Positions 25,976 through 35,047 of a stretch of 64,000 nt of DNA are shown here, in pieces. This stretch comes from Aquincola agrisoli (GTDB lineage Bacteria > Pseudomonadota > Gammaproteobacteria > Burkholderiales > Burkholderiaceae_C). The translations under genes were made by a program, and so were the position numbers. Under the pieces are notes generated by a model that searched no databases, had not been told where the DNA came from, and saw nothing but the letters and a program-made list of their open reading frames with translations. Within the stretch, counting starts at the first letter, position 1; each line of letters opens with the position of its first letter. The stretch spans positions 124,001 to 188,000 of the forward strand of contig NZ_JAZIBG010000036.1 in assembly GCF_036621135.1 (NCBI RefSeq), written 5' to 3'.

Positions 25976-26052
25976 CGGGGCGTAGCGCAGCTTGGTAGCG
26001 CGGCTGCTTTGGGAGCAGTAGGTCGCACGTTCGAATCGTGTCGCCCCGACCA
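25976..26052 (+). tRNA. tRNA-Pro (anticodon TGG)
   Basis: A 77-nt cloverleaf with a perfect 7-bp acceptor stem (CGGGGCG with CGCCCCG), D-arm AGCGCAGCTTGGTAGCGC, anticodon loop centred on TGG in CTGCT-TTGGGAG-CAG order, T-arm GTTCGAATC and an encoded CCA end (26050-26052). The sequence is close to E. coli tRNA-Pro(UGG). It stands alone, and no integration junction is visible in the flanks. Confidence 0.97.
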
Positions 26053-26070
26053 GAAGAGATGTTCGGAATC

Positions 26071-26112
26071 AACGGGTTGACTGCGAAGGCGGTTAGCCCG
26101 TTTTTCGTTTTT
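26071..26112 (+). terminator. Rho-independent terminator after tRNA-Pro
   Basis: An outer stem AACGGG/CCCGTT encloses an inner hairpin ACTGC-GAAG-GCGGT. Runs of T (TTTTT, then TTTTT again after CG) follow from 26101. This is one of the few U-tract terminators in the window. Confidence 0.8.
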
Positions 26113-26253
26113 CGGCACTGCCGGCGCGTCTGGGGAACAGTTGGCGCGTCAACCGGCAGAGCACACTCCGCGTGGTGCTCGGCGTGCGCGAGTTGGCGCG
26201 GCCCCGAATCGGTACTGCTGGCGTCGACAAGGTCGTGGCGAAGGCGGTCACGC

Positions 26254-26652
26254 TCAGGCGGTCGACGCCAGCTGGTGGGCGATGGCGGCTTTGTCGATCA
26301 GCGACCAGACGGTGCGAATGCGCAAATCCTCGAACTCATAGAGCACATGCTCGCTGAACGACACTCGCCGTCCGTTCACATCCATGTCAAGAAAGCGGCC
26401 CACCGGCCGGCAATCGAAATTGAGCCGGCTCGCCACCGTCGCGGCGTCTGCAACCAGCAGCTGGATATGAAAGCGCAGGTCCGGTATGTCGCGGTAGTTG
26501 CCTTGCAGCATGGCGCGGTAGCCGGACAGGCCGATGCGTCTTCCGTTGTAGTGGACGTCGGAATGTACGAAGTCTTCGAGGCGGTCGAGATCGCGGGCGT
26601 TCAGGCAGTCGATATAGCGGCGGTAAAGCGAGGACAGGTCGATGTTTGTCAT
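26254..26652 (-). CDS. SnoaL/NTF2-like protein (ester cyclase type)
   Basis: This 132-residue cytoplasmic protein has the SnoaL-like cone fold pattern: initial helices (L-Y-R-R-Y-I-D-C-L-N-A-R-D-L-D-R-L), H-S-D-V-H-Y-N-G, a G-Y-R-A-M-L helix, then four strands ending H-V-L-Y-E-F-E-D. These proteins bind small hydrophobic molecules, and some are cyclases or isomerases. The start at 26652 precedes the conserved first helix. It is downstream of the SDR and MFS genes on the same strand but about 200 bases away, so co-transcription is uncertain. Confidence 0.8.
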   Translation of the reverse strand: MTNIDLSSLYRRYIDCLNARDLDRLEDFVHSDVHYNGRRIGLSGYRAMLQGNYRDIPDLRFHIQLLVADAATVASRLNFDCRPVGRFLDMDVNGRRVSFSEHVLYEFEDLRIRTVWSLIDKAAIAHQLASTA

Positions 26653-26850
26653 GGCTGGATTGAAACGCGTCGTCTGGGTGATTTTGCGAAGAGATCGTCG
26701 CTCGCCGCGCACCGGCTGACGGCACACGCGGCGCAGCGCGAATCGACTGGTGCCTTCTTCCGGCCCAGGCCGCTGCCGTCTGCCGGCCTTTCACATCCGG
26801 TCATCGTAATCACCGACTCACCGACCGGCGCTGCCTCGCGACGCGCCCGT

Positions 26851-28284
26851 TCATCGTTGAGACGCGACGATGGACAGCACGGCTGCGCCTGCGAGGCTGG
26901 CAGCGATGCACAGCATGGCCGCACCCAAGGCCTCGGCCATGGCGGCCGGGCTTGGTGAGGGTCCCGCGACGCTGAAGAAGACACCCCCGATGACCGCGAC
27001 GCCCAGCGACGCGCTGACTTGCAGCGCGGAGTTGGTGACGCCAGAGATCATGCCGGATTCACCCGGCGGGGCACGGTCGATGACGGATCGCACCAGCGTC
27101 GGCAAGGCCCAGCCCTGGCCGAAGCCCAGCAAGCCGACGGCGACCGTGACGGCGGACAGGTCGGGCATCCTGGCGGGTGTGTGCCACACCAGCGCCGCCA
27201 GAAGCACGCAGCCGGCGACTTCGAGCCACATGCCGATCGCAGTCACCCAGCGGCCGAACATGCGCGTGGCCCACGGCGTGGTCAGCGGGCCGATGAAGAA
27301 CCCGAGGCCGAACGGCAGGAAGACCAGGCCCGTCGCCAGGGCGTCGATGCCCAGCGCCGATTGCAGGTAGACGGAAAAGACCAGGAAGAAGGCGGACACC
27401 ACGTAGAAGCAGAGCACGCTTGCCAAGCCGGCCCTCAGCCCCCGCACGCGCATCAGGTCGACGCTGACGAGCGGCACACCGCCCTGGCGCGCATAGGCCT
27501 GCTCATGGCGCCAGAAGTGCATGCCGACGAGGGGGGCAGCGACCAGCATGGCACACGCCCACCACGGCCATCCGCGCTCGCGGCCCTCCACCAGCGGCGC
27601 GATCAGAAAGCCGAGCGTGCAAGCGCACAGCAGCACGCCGATGCGATCGATCGGCGCCGGGCTGTCCGCGCGTGCATCGGGCAACAGGGGCAGCCCGCCG
27701 GCCAGCACCACCGCAACGATGGGCAGGTTCACCAGAAAGATGACGCGCCACGCCAAGTCCAGGATGTTCGCGGCGATCAACGCACCGCCCAGGGCTTGCG
27801 CGACCACCGCGGCCAAGCCGATCGTCGCGCCGTAGATGCCCAGGGCGCGTGACCGCTCGTGCAGCGGGAACAAGGCATGGATTGATGCCAGGCCCTGCGG
27901 CGCCATGGCGGCGGCGCTCAGGCCTTGCAGCACCCGACCGATGATCAAGACCTGCGGCGACGGCGCCAGCCCGCACATCAGGGACGTCGCCCCGAAGCCG
28001 CTGAGGCCGAGCAGGAAGACCCGTCGTCGCCCGAAGAGGTCGCCGAGCCGGCCGCCGGTGATCAGGAACACCGCGTAGGCAGCGGCGTAGCCGGAGATCA
28101 CGAGCTGCAGTTCGGCGGCACTGGTGTGAAGGCTGCCGCGGATGGACGGCAGCGCCACGTTGACGATGAAGAAGTCCAGCGGTGGCAGGAACGCGCCCAC
28201 CAGCAAGACCGCGAAGGCGAGCCATCGGCGCTGCTGGGAGGTGGAAGCGTCTGATCGTGCTGAGAGTTGCGCAGACATGGGCAT
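26851..28284 (-). CDS. MFS drug/metabolite efflux transporter (DHA2-like)
   Basis: This 477-residue inner-membrane transporter has about 14 helices. Motifs are the MFS motif A G-G-R-L-G-D-L-F-G-R-R-R after helix 2, the antiporter-type helix 1 opening (F-L-P-P-L-D-F-F-I-V-N-V-A-L-P-S-I) and R-V-L-Q-G-L-S-A-A-A. This matches the DHA2 (EmrB/QacA-type) family. It starts two bases after the stop of the upstream SDR gene, so the two are translationally linked. The divergent LysR regulator is the likely controller. Substrate unknown. Confidence 0.88.
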   Translation of the reverse strand: MPMSAQLSARSDASTSQQRRWLAFAVLLVGAFLPPLDFFIVNVALPSIRGSLHTSAAELQLVISGYAAAYAVFLITGGRLGDLFGRRRVFLLGLSGFGATSLMCGLAPSPQVLIIGRVLQGLSAAAMAPQGLASIHALFPLHERSRALGIYGATIGLAAVVAQALGGALIAANILDLAWRVIFLVNLPIVAVVLAGGLPLLPDARADSPAPIDRIGVLLCACTLGFLIAPLVEGRERGWPWWACAMLVAAPLVGMHFWRHEQAYARQGGVPLVSVDLMRVRGLRAGLASVLCFYVVSAFFLVFSVYLQSALGIDALATGLVFLPFGLGFFIGPLTTPWATRMFGRWVTAIGMWLEVAGCVLLAALVWHTPARMPDLSAVTVAVGLLGFGQGWALPTLVRSVIDRAPPGESGMISGVTNSALQVSASLGVAVIGGVFFSVAGPSPSPAAMAEALGAAMLCIAASLAGAAVLSIVASQR

Positions 28285-28286
28285 CC

Positions 28287-29126
28287 TCAGCGACCGTGCT
28301 CGAAATCGGTGGCGATCGAAAGGTCGCGCCAGGCGGCGATGTCGGCTCGGAATGCATCGAGTTTGCGCGTCGCGGCCCGGTGGGCCGCAGGGCCCAGGGG
28401 CAGGTGCAGGGGTGGGTGCTCGGCGTCGATGGCCCGCAACATCACGGCGACGGCCTTGGCCGGATCGCCCGCCTGCCGGCCATCGTTGCGCTCACGGTAG
28501 AGGTGTCGTGCGTGCGCCGTCTCGGCATACGCAGCGATCCTGCGCGCGGCCGAGGCCATCGACCGGCCCAGGAAGTCGGTGCGAAAGGGGCCCGGCTCAA
28601 CGATGAGCACCCGCACGCCCAGCGGTGCCAGCTCCTCGGCCAGCGCTTCCGAAAGCCCCTCCACCGCAAACTTGGTCGCGTTGTAGAAGCCGGAGCCGGC
28701 GGATCCGGCAATGCCGGCGCTGGACGACAGGTTGACGATGCGGGCGCCCCTGCGCCGGCGCAAGGCAGGCAAGGCGGCGCGTGTGGTCTCGATCAGACCG
28801 AAGACGTTGGTGTCGAAGAGGGGCCGGTACTCGTCAGGTTCGCCTTCTTCGATGGCGCCGATGAAGCCCGTGCCCGCGTTGTTCACCAGCACGTCCAGGC
28901 CGCCAAAGGCCTGCTCGGCCATGGCCACCGCCCTCTGCGCATCACCGGGTCGTGTCACGTCGAGCGACACCGCCCTGACCGTGTCGGGGTGGCGGTCGCA
29001 CAGAGGCTGCAATGCCGAGGCGCGGCGCGCCGTGGCCACCAGCCGGTCGCCGCGCGCGGCGACGGCATTGGCCAGTGCGCTGCCCAGTCCGGCTGAACAG
29101 CCGGTGATCAGCCAAGTCTTGCTCAT
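28287..29126 (-). CDS. Short-chain dehydrogenase/reductase
   Basis: This 279-residue NAD(P)-dependent oxidoreductase has the cofactor motif T-G-C-S-A-G-L-G, N-N-A-G-T-G, the catalytic Ser in L-S-S-S-A-G and Tyr-Lys in Y-N-A-T-K (YxxxK intact). A Pro-Gly-Pro-Phe follows. It is a classical SDR of the subgroup often annotated as oxidoreductase DltE/YbbO-like. It is the first gene of an SDR-MFS pair and faces a divergent LysR regulator. Substrate unknown. Confidence 0.88.
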   Translation of the reverse strand: MSKTWLITGCSAGLGSALANAVAARGDRLVATARRASALQPLCDRHPDTVRAVSLDVTRPGDAQRAVAMAEQAFGGLDVLVNNAGTGFIGAIEEGEPDEYRPLFDTNVFGLIETTRAALPALRRRRGARIVNLSSSAGIAGSAGSGFYNATKFAVEGLSEALAEELAPLGVRVLIVEPGPFRTDFLGRSMASAARRIAAYAETAHARHLYRERNDGRQAGDPAKAVAVMLRAIDAEHPPLHLPLGPAAHRAATRKLDAFRADIAAWRDLSIATDFEHGR

Positions 29127-29252
29127 GGGATCCTTTCAGTGCCGCCCGGTGCCATGCGCCAGCCGCCAGTGGCTGACGAGCCCGGGTGTGGGAGGGTCGG
29201 CGGGGCGCCGGGATGCAGCCAATGTCCCAGCTTCAGCTCTGTTCGCCAACTG

Positions 29253-29262
29253 ACAGTGCTGT
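29253..29262. promoter_or_regulatory. Inverted repeat ACAG-TG-CTGT in the SDR/LysR intergenic region
   Basis: A short perfect dyad lies 43 bases before the LysR start and about 130 bases before the divergent SDR start. It is a reasonable part of a LysR binding site, but the palindrome is short. Confidence 0.35.
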
Positions 29263-29295
29263 ACGCTCGCCGTTCACTATTGAAGGGGCCGTCGC

Positions 29296-30156
29296 GTGGA
29301 GTGGAGCGACATCCGCATCTTTCTCGCCGTCGCCCGGTCGGGCACCCTGGGGGGTGCAGCCCGGTCCCTGCAGCTGAGTCATCCGACGATCGGGCGCCGT
29401 CTGCGTGCGCTCGAGCAGGCGGTGGGCCACACGCTGTTCCAGCGCACCGCCGACGGGCTCGTGCCAACCGACGAAGGCGCCGGCATCATCGCGCTGGCCG
29501 AGCAGATGGAAGAGGGCGCGCTGGCAATGGCCCGCCGCCTGGAAGGCCGGGAAGAGAAGCTGCAGGGGCGGTTGCGGATATCGTGCGCCGACTGGTTCGG
29601 CGCCTATGTGCTGCCAGCCATCATCGCGGACTACAGCAGGTCATATCCGCACGTCGACGTCGAGATATTGACAGGCACGCGCCTGTTCAATCTGGCGCAG
29701 CGCGAGGCGGACATCGCCTTCCGGATCGTGCCTTTCGAAGGGCCTGACGTGGTGCAGCGTCGGCTGGTTCGCCTGCCCTACGGGGTCTACATCGCGGAGG
29801 GATCGCCCGACCCGGTGCTGGGGGATGGCGCGGGGTTCAGGCTCATCATGCACGACACGTCGACGGGGCACTTTCCCGACATCGAGTGGCTCAAGGCCAG
29901 CTTCCCCAAGGCATGGCCGCTGCTGTCGTCCAACAACCGCCATGTGCAGGCACGCATGTGCCTGCGCGGCATCGGCATCGCCGTGTTGCCGCGGGTGGTC
30001 GGCAACCACGTGCAGGGGCTGCGGCGGCTGCAGTTGGCCGACGAACCTCCGAGCCGGGAGATCTGGATGGGCTACCACCGGGACCTGCGCCGGCTGAACC
30101 GCTTGCGTGCGTTCATCGGGGTTGTGAGCGATCATGTCGAGGCGATGCACGCCTAG
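29296..30156 (+). CDS. LysR-family transcriptional regulator
   Basis: This 286-residue regulator begins at a GTG (M-E-W-S-D-I-R-I-F-L-A-V-A). The winged helix-turn-helix has A-A-R-S-L-Q-L-S-H-P-T-I-G-R-R-L-R-A-L-E, and a periplasmic-binding-like effector domain starts near residue 90 (G-R-L-R-I-S-C). It is divergent from the SDR-MFS pair, the typical LysR arrangement, and probably regulates it. The inducer is unknown. Confidence 0.9.
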   Translation: MEWSDIRIFLAVARSGTLGGAARSLQLSHPTIGRRLRALEQAVGHTLFQRTADGLVPTDEGAGIIALAEQMEEGALAMARRLEGREEKLQGRLRISCADWFGAYVLPAIIADYSRSYPHVDVEILTGTRLFNLAQREADIAFRIVPFEGPDVVQRRLVRLPYGVYIAEGSPDPVLGDGAGFRLIMHDTSTGHFPDIEWLKASFPKAWPLLSSNNRHVQARMCLRGIGIAVLPRVVGNHVQGLRRLQLADEPPSREIWMGYHRDLRRLNRLRAFIGVVSDHVEAMHA

Positions 30157-30230
30157 GATCAGCGGCCTGATCGCCAACGCTGACGGCGTGAAGGTGACTT
30201 GGCAGGACTCATGCGTCGCACGCGCTGAAG

Positions 30231-30977
30231 CTACGCTCGACGGGCCGCCTTGACACGGGTGGCCGGTGCATCCGCTGCTGCGACCGCTACTTGAGAGGGT
30301 GGTCCATTCGACGGCAAGGCGACGGGTCCCGCCGTCAACTGATCCAGGCTGGCGATGAGATCGGCAAAGCGCTCGCCCTGAACCAGCACGTGACCACGCA
30401 AATGCAAGGTAGCTGCCTCGGCGTCGCCATCTCGCAGTGCGTCCAGGATGGCCTGGTGTTCTTCGAAAGAGCCGTTGACACGGTTGCGTACCCTCAACTG
30501 CAGGCGGCGGTACGGTCGCAGCCTGCGCTGAAGCGCGACAGCTTCCTCAACGAGGAAGCTGTTATGCGAACCTGCGTAGATCGCGAAGTGAAAGCGTTCA
30601 TTTGCGTAGAAGTACGCGTCCGTATCACGGCTTGCGGCTGCCTTTCGGCATTCCTCATGAGCGGATTCCAGGGCCGCAATCTCCTGGTCCGTCATGCGAC
30701 GCGCCGCCAACCGCGCGCACATCGCCTCGAGCTCGGCCATGACCTCGAACATCTCGATCAGGCGCGTGGGCGAAACCTGCGTGACGACCATCCCCCGTGC
30801 GCCGGATTCGACGAAGCCCTCGCCGAGCAGCAGGGACAAAGCCTCCCGCACCGGCGTACGGGAGACACCAAAGCGTTTTGCGAGCTCGATCTCTTCAAGC
30901 CTCGTCCCGGGAGGCAGCTTTCCGGTTGCGATCTCTGCCTCGATCGACTCGCGCAGACGCTCGGACATTCGGCTCAT
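30231..30977 (-). CDS. GntR-family regulator, FCD subfamily
   Basis: This 248-residue regulator has an N-terminal winged helix with P-P-G-T-R-L-E-E-I-E-L-A-K-R-F-G-V-S-R-T-P-V-R-E-A in two blocks, and an all-helical FCD effector domain (E-V-M-A-E-L-E-A-M-C-A-R-L-A-A and H-F-A-I-Y-A-G-S-H-N). The C-terminal 40 residues are low-complexity Ala/Pro. It is the first of three FCD regulators in a 10-kb stretch. It lies downstream of a PEP-CTERM/hydrolase pair on the same strand and could regulate it. Ligand unknown, usually a carboxylate. Confidence 0.88.
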   Translation of the reverse strand: MSRMSERLRESIEAEIATGKLPPGTRLEEIELAKRFGVSRTPVREALSLLLGEGFVESGARGMVVTQVSPTRLIEMFEVMAELEAMCARLAARRMTDQEIAALESAHEECRKAAASRDTDAYFYANERFHFAIYAGSHNSFLVEEAVALQRRLRPYRRLQLRVRNRVNGSFEEHQAILDALRDGDAEAATLHLRGHVLVQGERFADLIASLDQLTAGPVALPSNGPPSQVAVAAADAPATRVKAARRA

Positions 30978-31056
30978 AACGCGATCTTAGTCCCACGTCG
31001 CGCAAGCTGGCACGAGACATCGGCTCACGTCCCGAGGGTCGTGTGCACGCTTCGGC

Positions 31057-31641
31057 TCAGTGACGACGGATGCGTCTGCGTGCGTACAGAAGCGCCCCCA
31101 CGCCGGCAAGCATCAGTGCATACGTGCCTGGTTCAGGGACGGCGGTCACCGCCACGTTGTCAAGCTCCATGAAGCCGAGATCATTGCGGAAGTTGAAGCT
31201 GAGCAGCGAACTTGAACTGTTAGCGGTGGCGATGAATTCGAAGGCTTGGAAACCAACGGTGGCCGCCGCCGCATCAGACCGGCTCAACAGCGTCACCCCG
31301 CCGAAGTCCACAATGAATTGGCCAGGCGCGCTCCCGTCACCGAGGAATGAGAAGCTGATCGTGTACTGTCCGCCGGGGACCGTCGCGATGGCCTGCTGAA
31401 TCCCGCCCAACGATCCAATGGGGCCGAAATAGGCACCACAGATGCCCTGAGGCACCGCGCCAGCGCCGGGACACTGGACGCCATTGAATGCGCTGTTGCC
31501 GACTTCGGTCCAACTGGCGAAGCTGCCGCTTTCGAAGCTGCCGTTGTTCACCAGGTTGGCCTGGGCGAACGTCGAGGCGGACGCGGCGAAAAGCCCGATG
31601 TACAAGGCCGACTGGACGCGATTGATTCGTTGCAGTGTCAT
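31057..31641 (-). CDS. PEP-CTERM sorted exported protein
   Basis: This 194-residue protein has a signal peptide (F-A-A-S-A-S-T-F-A-Q-A), an N-terminal L-V-N-N-G-S-F-E-S-G-S-F sandwich typical of secreted carbohydrate-binding-like domains, and the terminal tag V-P-E-P-G-T-Y-A-L plus hydrophobic helix and R-R-R-I-R-R. The tag implies processing by an exosortase. It follows the exported hydrolase gene by 66 bases on the same strand, so both are probably co-expressed. Confidence 0.88.
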   Translation of the reverse strand: MTLQRINRVQSALYIGLFAASASTFAQANLVNNGSFESGSFASWTEVGNSAFNGVQCPGAGAVPQGICGAYFGPIGSLGGIQQAIATVPGGQYTISFSFLGDGSAPGQFIVDFGGVTLLSRSDAAAATVGFQAFEFIATANSSSSLLSFNFRNDLGFMELDNVAVTAVPEPGTYALMLAGVGALLYARRRIRRH

Positions 31642-31707
31642 GGAACCTCTCCTTCAAACCCAGAAAGTTGGTAGTCCGAGTGCACAGCGGCACCCGGTTG
31701 TCGTCGT

Positions 31708-33747
31708 TCAGGGGAGCAAGGGCAACACGCCGCCATTGGTCATCTGCGTTTTCATCGTGTTGACCAGCATCGTCGCGTCGGACGGCAGGAGAAGACGCTG
31801 CGCGACCAGGCTCTTGGCGACTTTGTTGGCCTGGAAAAGGTAGTTGCCCAGCGAACCATAGCGCTCGACGATGGACAGGCGCGGGTCGCCGAGTGCAAGG
31901 CGCTCGGCCGCTGTACGTGGGAAGGGGATGGACCCGCCGGCGAGCGACTGCTCGCGCCCGGCGAGCGGCCCGCTCTGAATCGGGTTCCAGCCGGTGTATG
32001 TGCTCAACGGCATGCGATGGAGCAGCGACCTGAGACCTGCGACCTCGTTGCCGTCGGCGTCAACCTTCGGTGCCAGCGAAGCAATGACTCCCAAGATCGG
32101 CGGCGGTACTTTGCTGATCACGCCCGAGCCCAGGCTGTTGCTGAACCCAGGGCCATAGTCGTAGTTGAGCACCGGATTCATCACCCCGTCGGGCGTCGGC
32201 GAGCCGGGGATGGCTGGCCAACCCAAGGCTGCCGAATTCGCGGGGACCAGCGTACCGTCACTCACGCGGGGGTATGCACTGGGCGGAGGCAGGGTCCCGT
32301 TGCGCACCCATTCGATCATCGCCACGTGGAGCGCACGGTTCGTCTCTCTCTGGCCGTTGGGGTTGTTGATGTGCCTGAGGGGGTTGGTGGAGCGCGCGGC
32401 CAGATTCCAGCTCGGCGTGCCGCCGCCGTGGGCGGTGCCCGCGTGGTAGTAGCGCCGGACGTTGGCGGGCAGCGGAAGATCTTCCGACCCGAGGGTACCT
32501 GTGATGCCGGGGCTGCCATGGCTGTACCACATTTCGGCACCGCCGTAGGTCTCCATGATCTTTGGACACGTGTTGGTCATGCGGCAGCGGGTGAGAAAGC
32601 CCCACGGCTGCCCGCCGCGCACCGGGTCGGCATAGTCTTCCCACCACAAGGTGCCGTTCGCGCCCGGGTCGTACATCTCGGCGATGTCGCCGGGGATGGC
32701 GAAGCGGATATTGAAGCTCCCCATCATGCCGGCGATGTTCGGGTTCATGCCGTCGAAGACGATCCTGCCTACCGTGCCGCTGTCGTCTTCATTGAAGCCG
32801 TTGTTGAGGAAATGCTTTCCCAGACGCCCTGACTGCGAATTGCCGAAGTTGAGCGCATGTTGGATTCGGCCGGCGACAGGGTTCGCAGTGCCGAAGTCGT
32901 CGGCAGCGGCGTAACGGAAAAATGAACTGACATCACGCATCGCTGCCTCTCCTACGCCGAGAACGTAGGGATCCTTGGCAAGGCGCACGAGTTCGTAGCC
33001 GCGCTGGCTGTCGAAGCCGCCTCGGATGCAAAGCTGCGTGGCGCTTGGAGTCCCAGGGAAGGGGTTCGCAGCGGAGCAGCTTGCGAAGGCGAAGTCGGCA
33101 CTCGGAATCTCAACCACATCGGCCTTCACCCCTTCTGGCGACTCGCTGGCGAACGAGATCAAACGCGCCTGCGTCGTGTCCATCGTGGCCAGCGGCCGTG
33201 TCGCGATGTCGTCGATGGTCACCTGCAGGCCGCTGGGGCCTATGAAGCGGTCCCAGACCGGGCCCACCACGCCTGTCGCCCGGGGAACGTTGATGCCCAG
33301 ACTTCCTGTTGTCCCGGTGATCGGAATGTCGCCCTGCCAAGCGACATTGAGGAGCACCTGCCCGTACGCAAAGATCAGGTCGGTGCCGTACGGATTGGCG
33401 TTGTTGCCACGGTTCGGTATGAGCTGCATCAAGATGCCGCCGGCCTTACCCATGTCGACCGGCATGAGTAAGGTGAACTGCGTGGCGTAGGTCACCTTGC
33501 CATTGGCATTGCGGGGTGCGAGTTCGATGTCGGTGATGACCGCATTGCGTCGATCGAACGGGTCTATCTCCCCTTCCGCTACGCCCCTCCACTCCACATA
33601 GGGTCCGACTGGACCTGAGTTGGGCACATTGGTAGAGGTCTGAAAGGTGATCTTCGTGACGCGAGCATCGGCGGCGCTGGTCGCCGTCAGGGCGAGCGTG
33701 ACCGCTGCGAGCGCAACTGTCCGATGAGAGCGCTGTGGTATGGGCAT
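31708..33747 (-). CDS. Exported alpha/beta-hydrolase domain protein (Abhydrolase_10-like)
   Basis: This 679-residue protein has a signal peptide (A-V-T-L-A-L-T-A-T-S-A-A-D-A, cut near 28). The body matches the large alpha/beta-hydrolase family often annotated only as alpha/beta hydrolase domain-containing. Visible are the nucleophile elbow G-N-S-Q-S-G-R (near residues 302-308), F-D-G-M-N-P-N, and a late His in A-G-T-A-H-G-G-G. Members include secreted esterases of unknown substrate. It is paired with a PEP-CTERM gene, as is the unrelated hydrolase at 44016. A decayed insertion element lies just upstream. Confidence 0.75.
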   Translation of the reverse strand: MPIPQRSHRTVALAAVTLALTATSAADARVTKITFQTSTNVPNSGPVGPYVEWRGVAEGEIDPFDRRNAVITDIELAPRNANGKVTYATQFTLLMPVDMGKAGGILMQLIPNRGNNANPYGTDLIFAYGQVLLNVAWQGDIPITGTTGSLGINVPRATGVVGPVWDRFIGPSGLQVTIDDIATRPLATMDTTQARLISFASESPEGVKADVVEIPSADFAFASCSAANPFPGTPSATQLCIRGGFDSQRGYELVRLAKDPYVLGVGEAAMRDVSSFFRYAAADDFGTANPVAGRIQHALNFGNSQSGRLGKHFLNNGFNEDDSGTVGRIVFDGMNPNIAGMMGSFNIRFAIPGDIAEMYDPGANGTLWWEDYADPVRGGQPWGFLTRCRMTNTCPKIMETYGGAEMWYSHGSPGITGTLGSEDLPLPANVRRYYHAGTAHGGGTPSWNLAARSTNPLRHINNPNGQRETNRALHVAMIEWVRNGTLPPPSAYPRVSDGTLVPANSAALGWPAIPGSPTPDGVMNPVLNYDYGPGFSNSLGSGVISKVPPPILGVIASLAPKVDADGNEVAGLRSLLHRMPLSTYTGWNPIQSGPLAGREQSLAGGSIPFPRTAAERLALGDPRLSIVERYGSLGNYLFQANKVAKSLVAQRLLLPSDATMLVNTMKTQMTNGGVLPLLP

Positions 33748-33887
33748 GGGGCTCCTCCGGTGAAAAGACGGGCGTCGGAACTTGTTGGCCTACGCGGCGG
33801 CAGGCGCGCGAGCCCCGAGGACCGCAATTCCCGGGTCGAGGACTCATACATGAATCTATTGCCTGTATACATCCCGGCCATTGGGGT

Positions 33888-34563
33888 ATGCGCGTTATCG
33901 GGTTTGACCTAGGGAATGCTGGCGCTGTCGGCGCTGGGATGGGAACCAAGCGCATCAGCCGGGAGCTGGGTTGTAGCGGCAACACGGTGCGCGAGGACCT
34001 GCGGCTTGGCGGCTGGCGGCCCAAGGATGTCGCTGCGCGGTGCGGTGTGCTGCAAGTTCACCAGGCGTGGCTGGCCGAGCGGCTGCAGCGCCACCGCGGC
34101 AACGCCGATGTGGTGCGGGTCTGGCGCGTGAGCTGGGCATCAGCGTCAGCCCGCGCACGGTGCGAAGTTGAGGTCGCATGGAAGAGGTGTTGTTCCAAGC
34201 TCCGCAGGTCGCAACAGGCCTGGGGAGCGAGAGGCAGCGCGCCGTGGTCCCGCTGCGGCGCGAGCTGCGCGCGCAGGCGGAGCCCCCGTGCGCTACGAGA
34301 CCGCGCCCGGCCAACAACTGCAGATCGGTCACGTTCAACGAACGCTTCCAGGCCTTCTGCCGCCACTGGGGCGTCACGCCGCGGGCCTGCGCGCCGTACC
34401 CGGGCGCACCAAGGGCAAGGACGAGCGTGGCGTGGGCTACATCAAGCGCAACGCCAGCGCCGGCCATGCCTTCGAGCACCTGGAGGCGCTGCACGCGCAC
34501 TTGGCGCGCTGGATGCGCGAGATCGCCGATGCCCGGGTGCACGGCACCACCGGCGCGCATGCC
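33888..34563 (+). pseudogene. istA: Decayed IS21-family transposase istA
   Basis: Fragments in more than one frame spell an IstA: M-R-V-I-G-F-D-L, then K-R-I-S-R-E-L-G-C-S-G-N-T-V-R and H-R-G-N-A-D-V-V-R in one frame. After a frameshift come Y-E-T-A-P-G-Q-Q-L-Q-I, then G-V-T-P-R-A-C-A-P-Y and G-V-G-Y-I-K-R-N-A with W-M-R-E-I-A-D-A-R-V-H-G-T-T-G. The catalytic integrase core between the Q-Q-L-Q-I and G-V-T-P-R parts is missing, so the gene is internally deleted as well as frameshifted and cannot be functional. Confidence 0.85.
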
Positions 34564-34587
34564 GAGGGCCGGCTGGAGGACAAGCTG

Positions 34588-34860
34588 CTGCACTTCAGCA
34601 AGCCCAAGCTGCTGGTGGTCGATGAGCTGGGCGCTACCTGCCGTTCGAGGCCAATGCGGCGCATCTGTTTTTCCAGCTCGTCAGCCGGCGTTACGAGCGC
34701 GGCTCGATGCTGGTGATCGGCAACCGCTCGGTGGCCGAATGGGGCGGCGTGTTCGGCGATGCTGTGGTCGCCACCGCCATCCTTGACCGGCTGCTGCACC
34801 ACAGCCACGCCGCCACCATCCGGGGCGACAGCTACCGGCTGCGCACGAAGCGCAAACGGT
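34588..34860 (+). pseudogene. istB: 3' remnant of IS21-family helper ATPase istB
   Basis: The istA remnant runs directly into L-L-H-F-S-K-P-K-L-L-V-V-D-E-L-G, the Walker B region of IstB. In another frame it continues as N-R-S-V-A-E-W-G-G-V-F-G-D-A-V-V-A-T-A-I-L-D-R-L-L-H-H-S and R-G-D-S-Y-R-L-R. The N-terminal half with Walker A is absent, and a frameshift lies near 34640. The joining point near 34560-34590 marks a deletion that removed the istA end and istB start. Confidence 0.85.
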
Positions 34861-35047
34861 GCACCTGCATCGACTACCAACTGGTCATCAACTGGGGGTC
34901 AGTTCTAGATGTCGATTGACAGTGCCCGACGGCACCACGCTGCTTGTTCAACGTTGCCCTAACCCGTTTTCATTGCCATGGCAGGGATCCCACCAGCCGA
35001 CGAGGGGCCGTGGCCGCCGCCTCGCGTGCACGAGGCCGCGCGCCGGC

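Larger units (their letters stand above)
33888..34921 (+). mobile_element. IS21-family insertion sequence remnant
   Basis: The segment holds the istA and istB remnants and ends at 34921 in TGTCGATTGACA, preceded by GGGGGTCAGTTCTAGA. This looks like the right terminal inverted repeat of an IS21-type element. No matching left end (reverse complement starting TGTCAATCGACA) is visible upstream, so the left end appears lost. The 1.3 kb between 33747 and 35048 contains no other gene that I can support. Confidence 0.7.

Noticed and set aside
25976..26652. tRNA-Pro as an integration site for a genomic island
   Set aside because: No duplicated tRNA 3' end, integrase or phage gene lies within the following sequence.
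34943..35047. Possible small gene between the IS remnant and the GntR gene
   Set aside because: Only short frames of Arg/Pro-rich composition without a ribosome site are present; nothing supportable.
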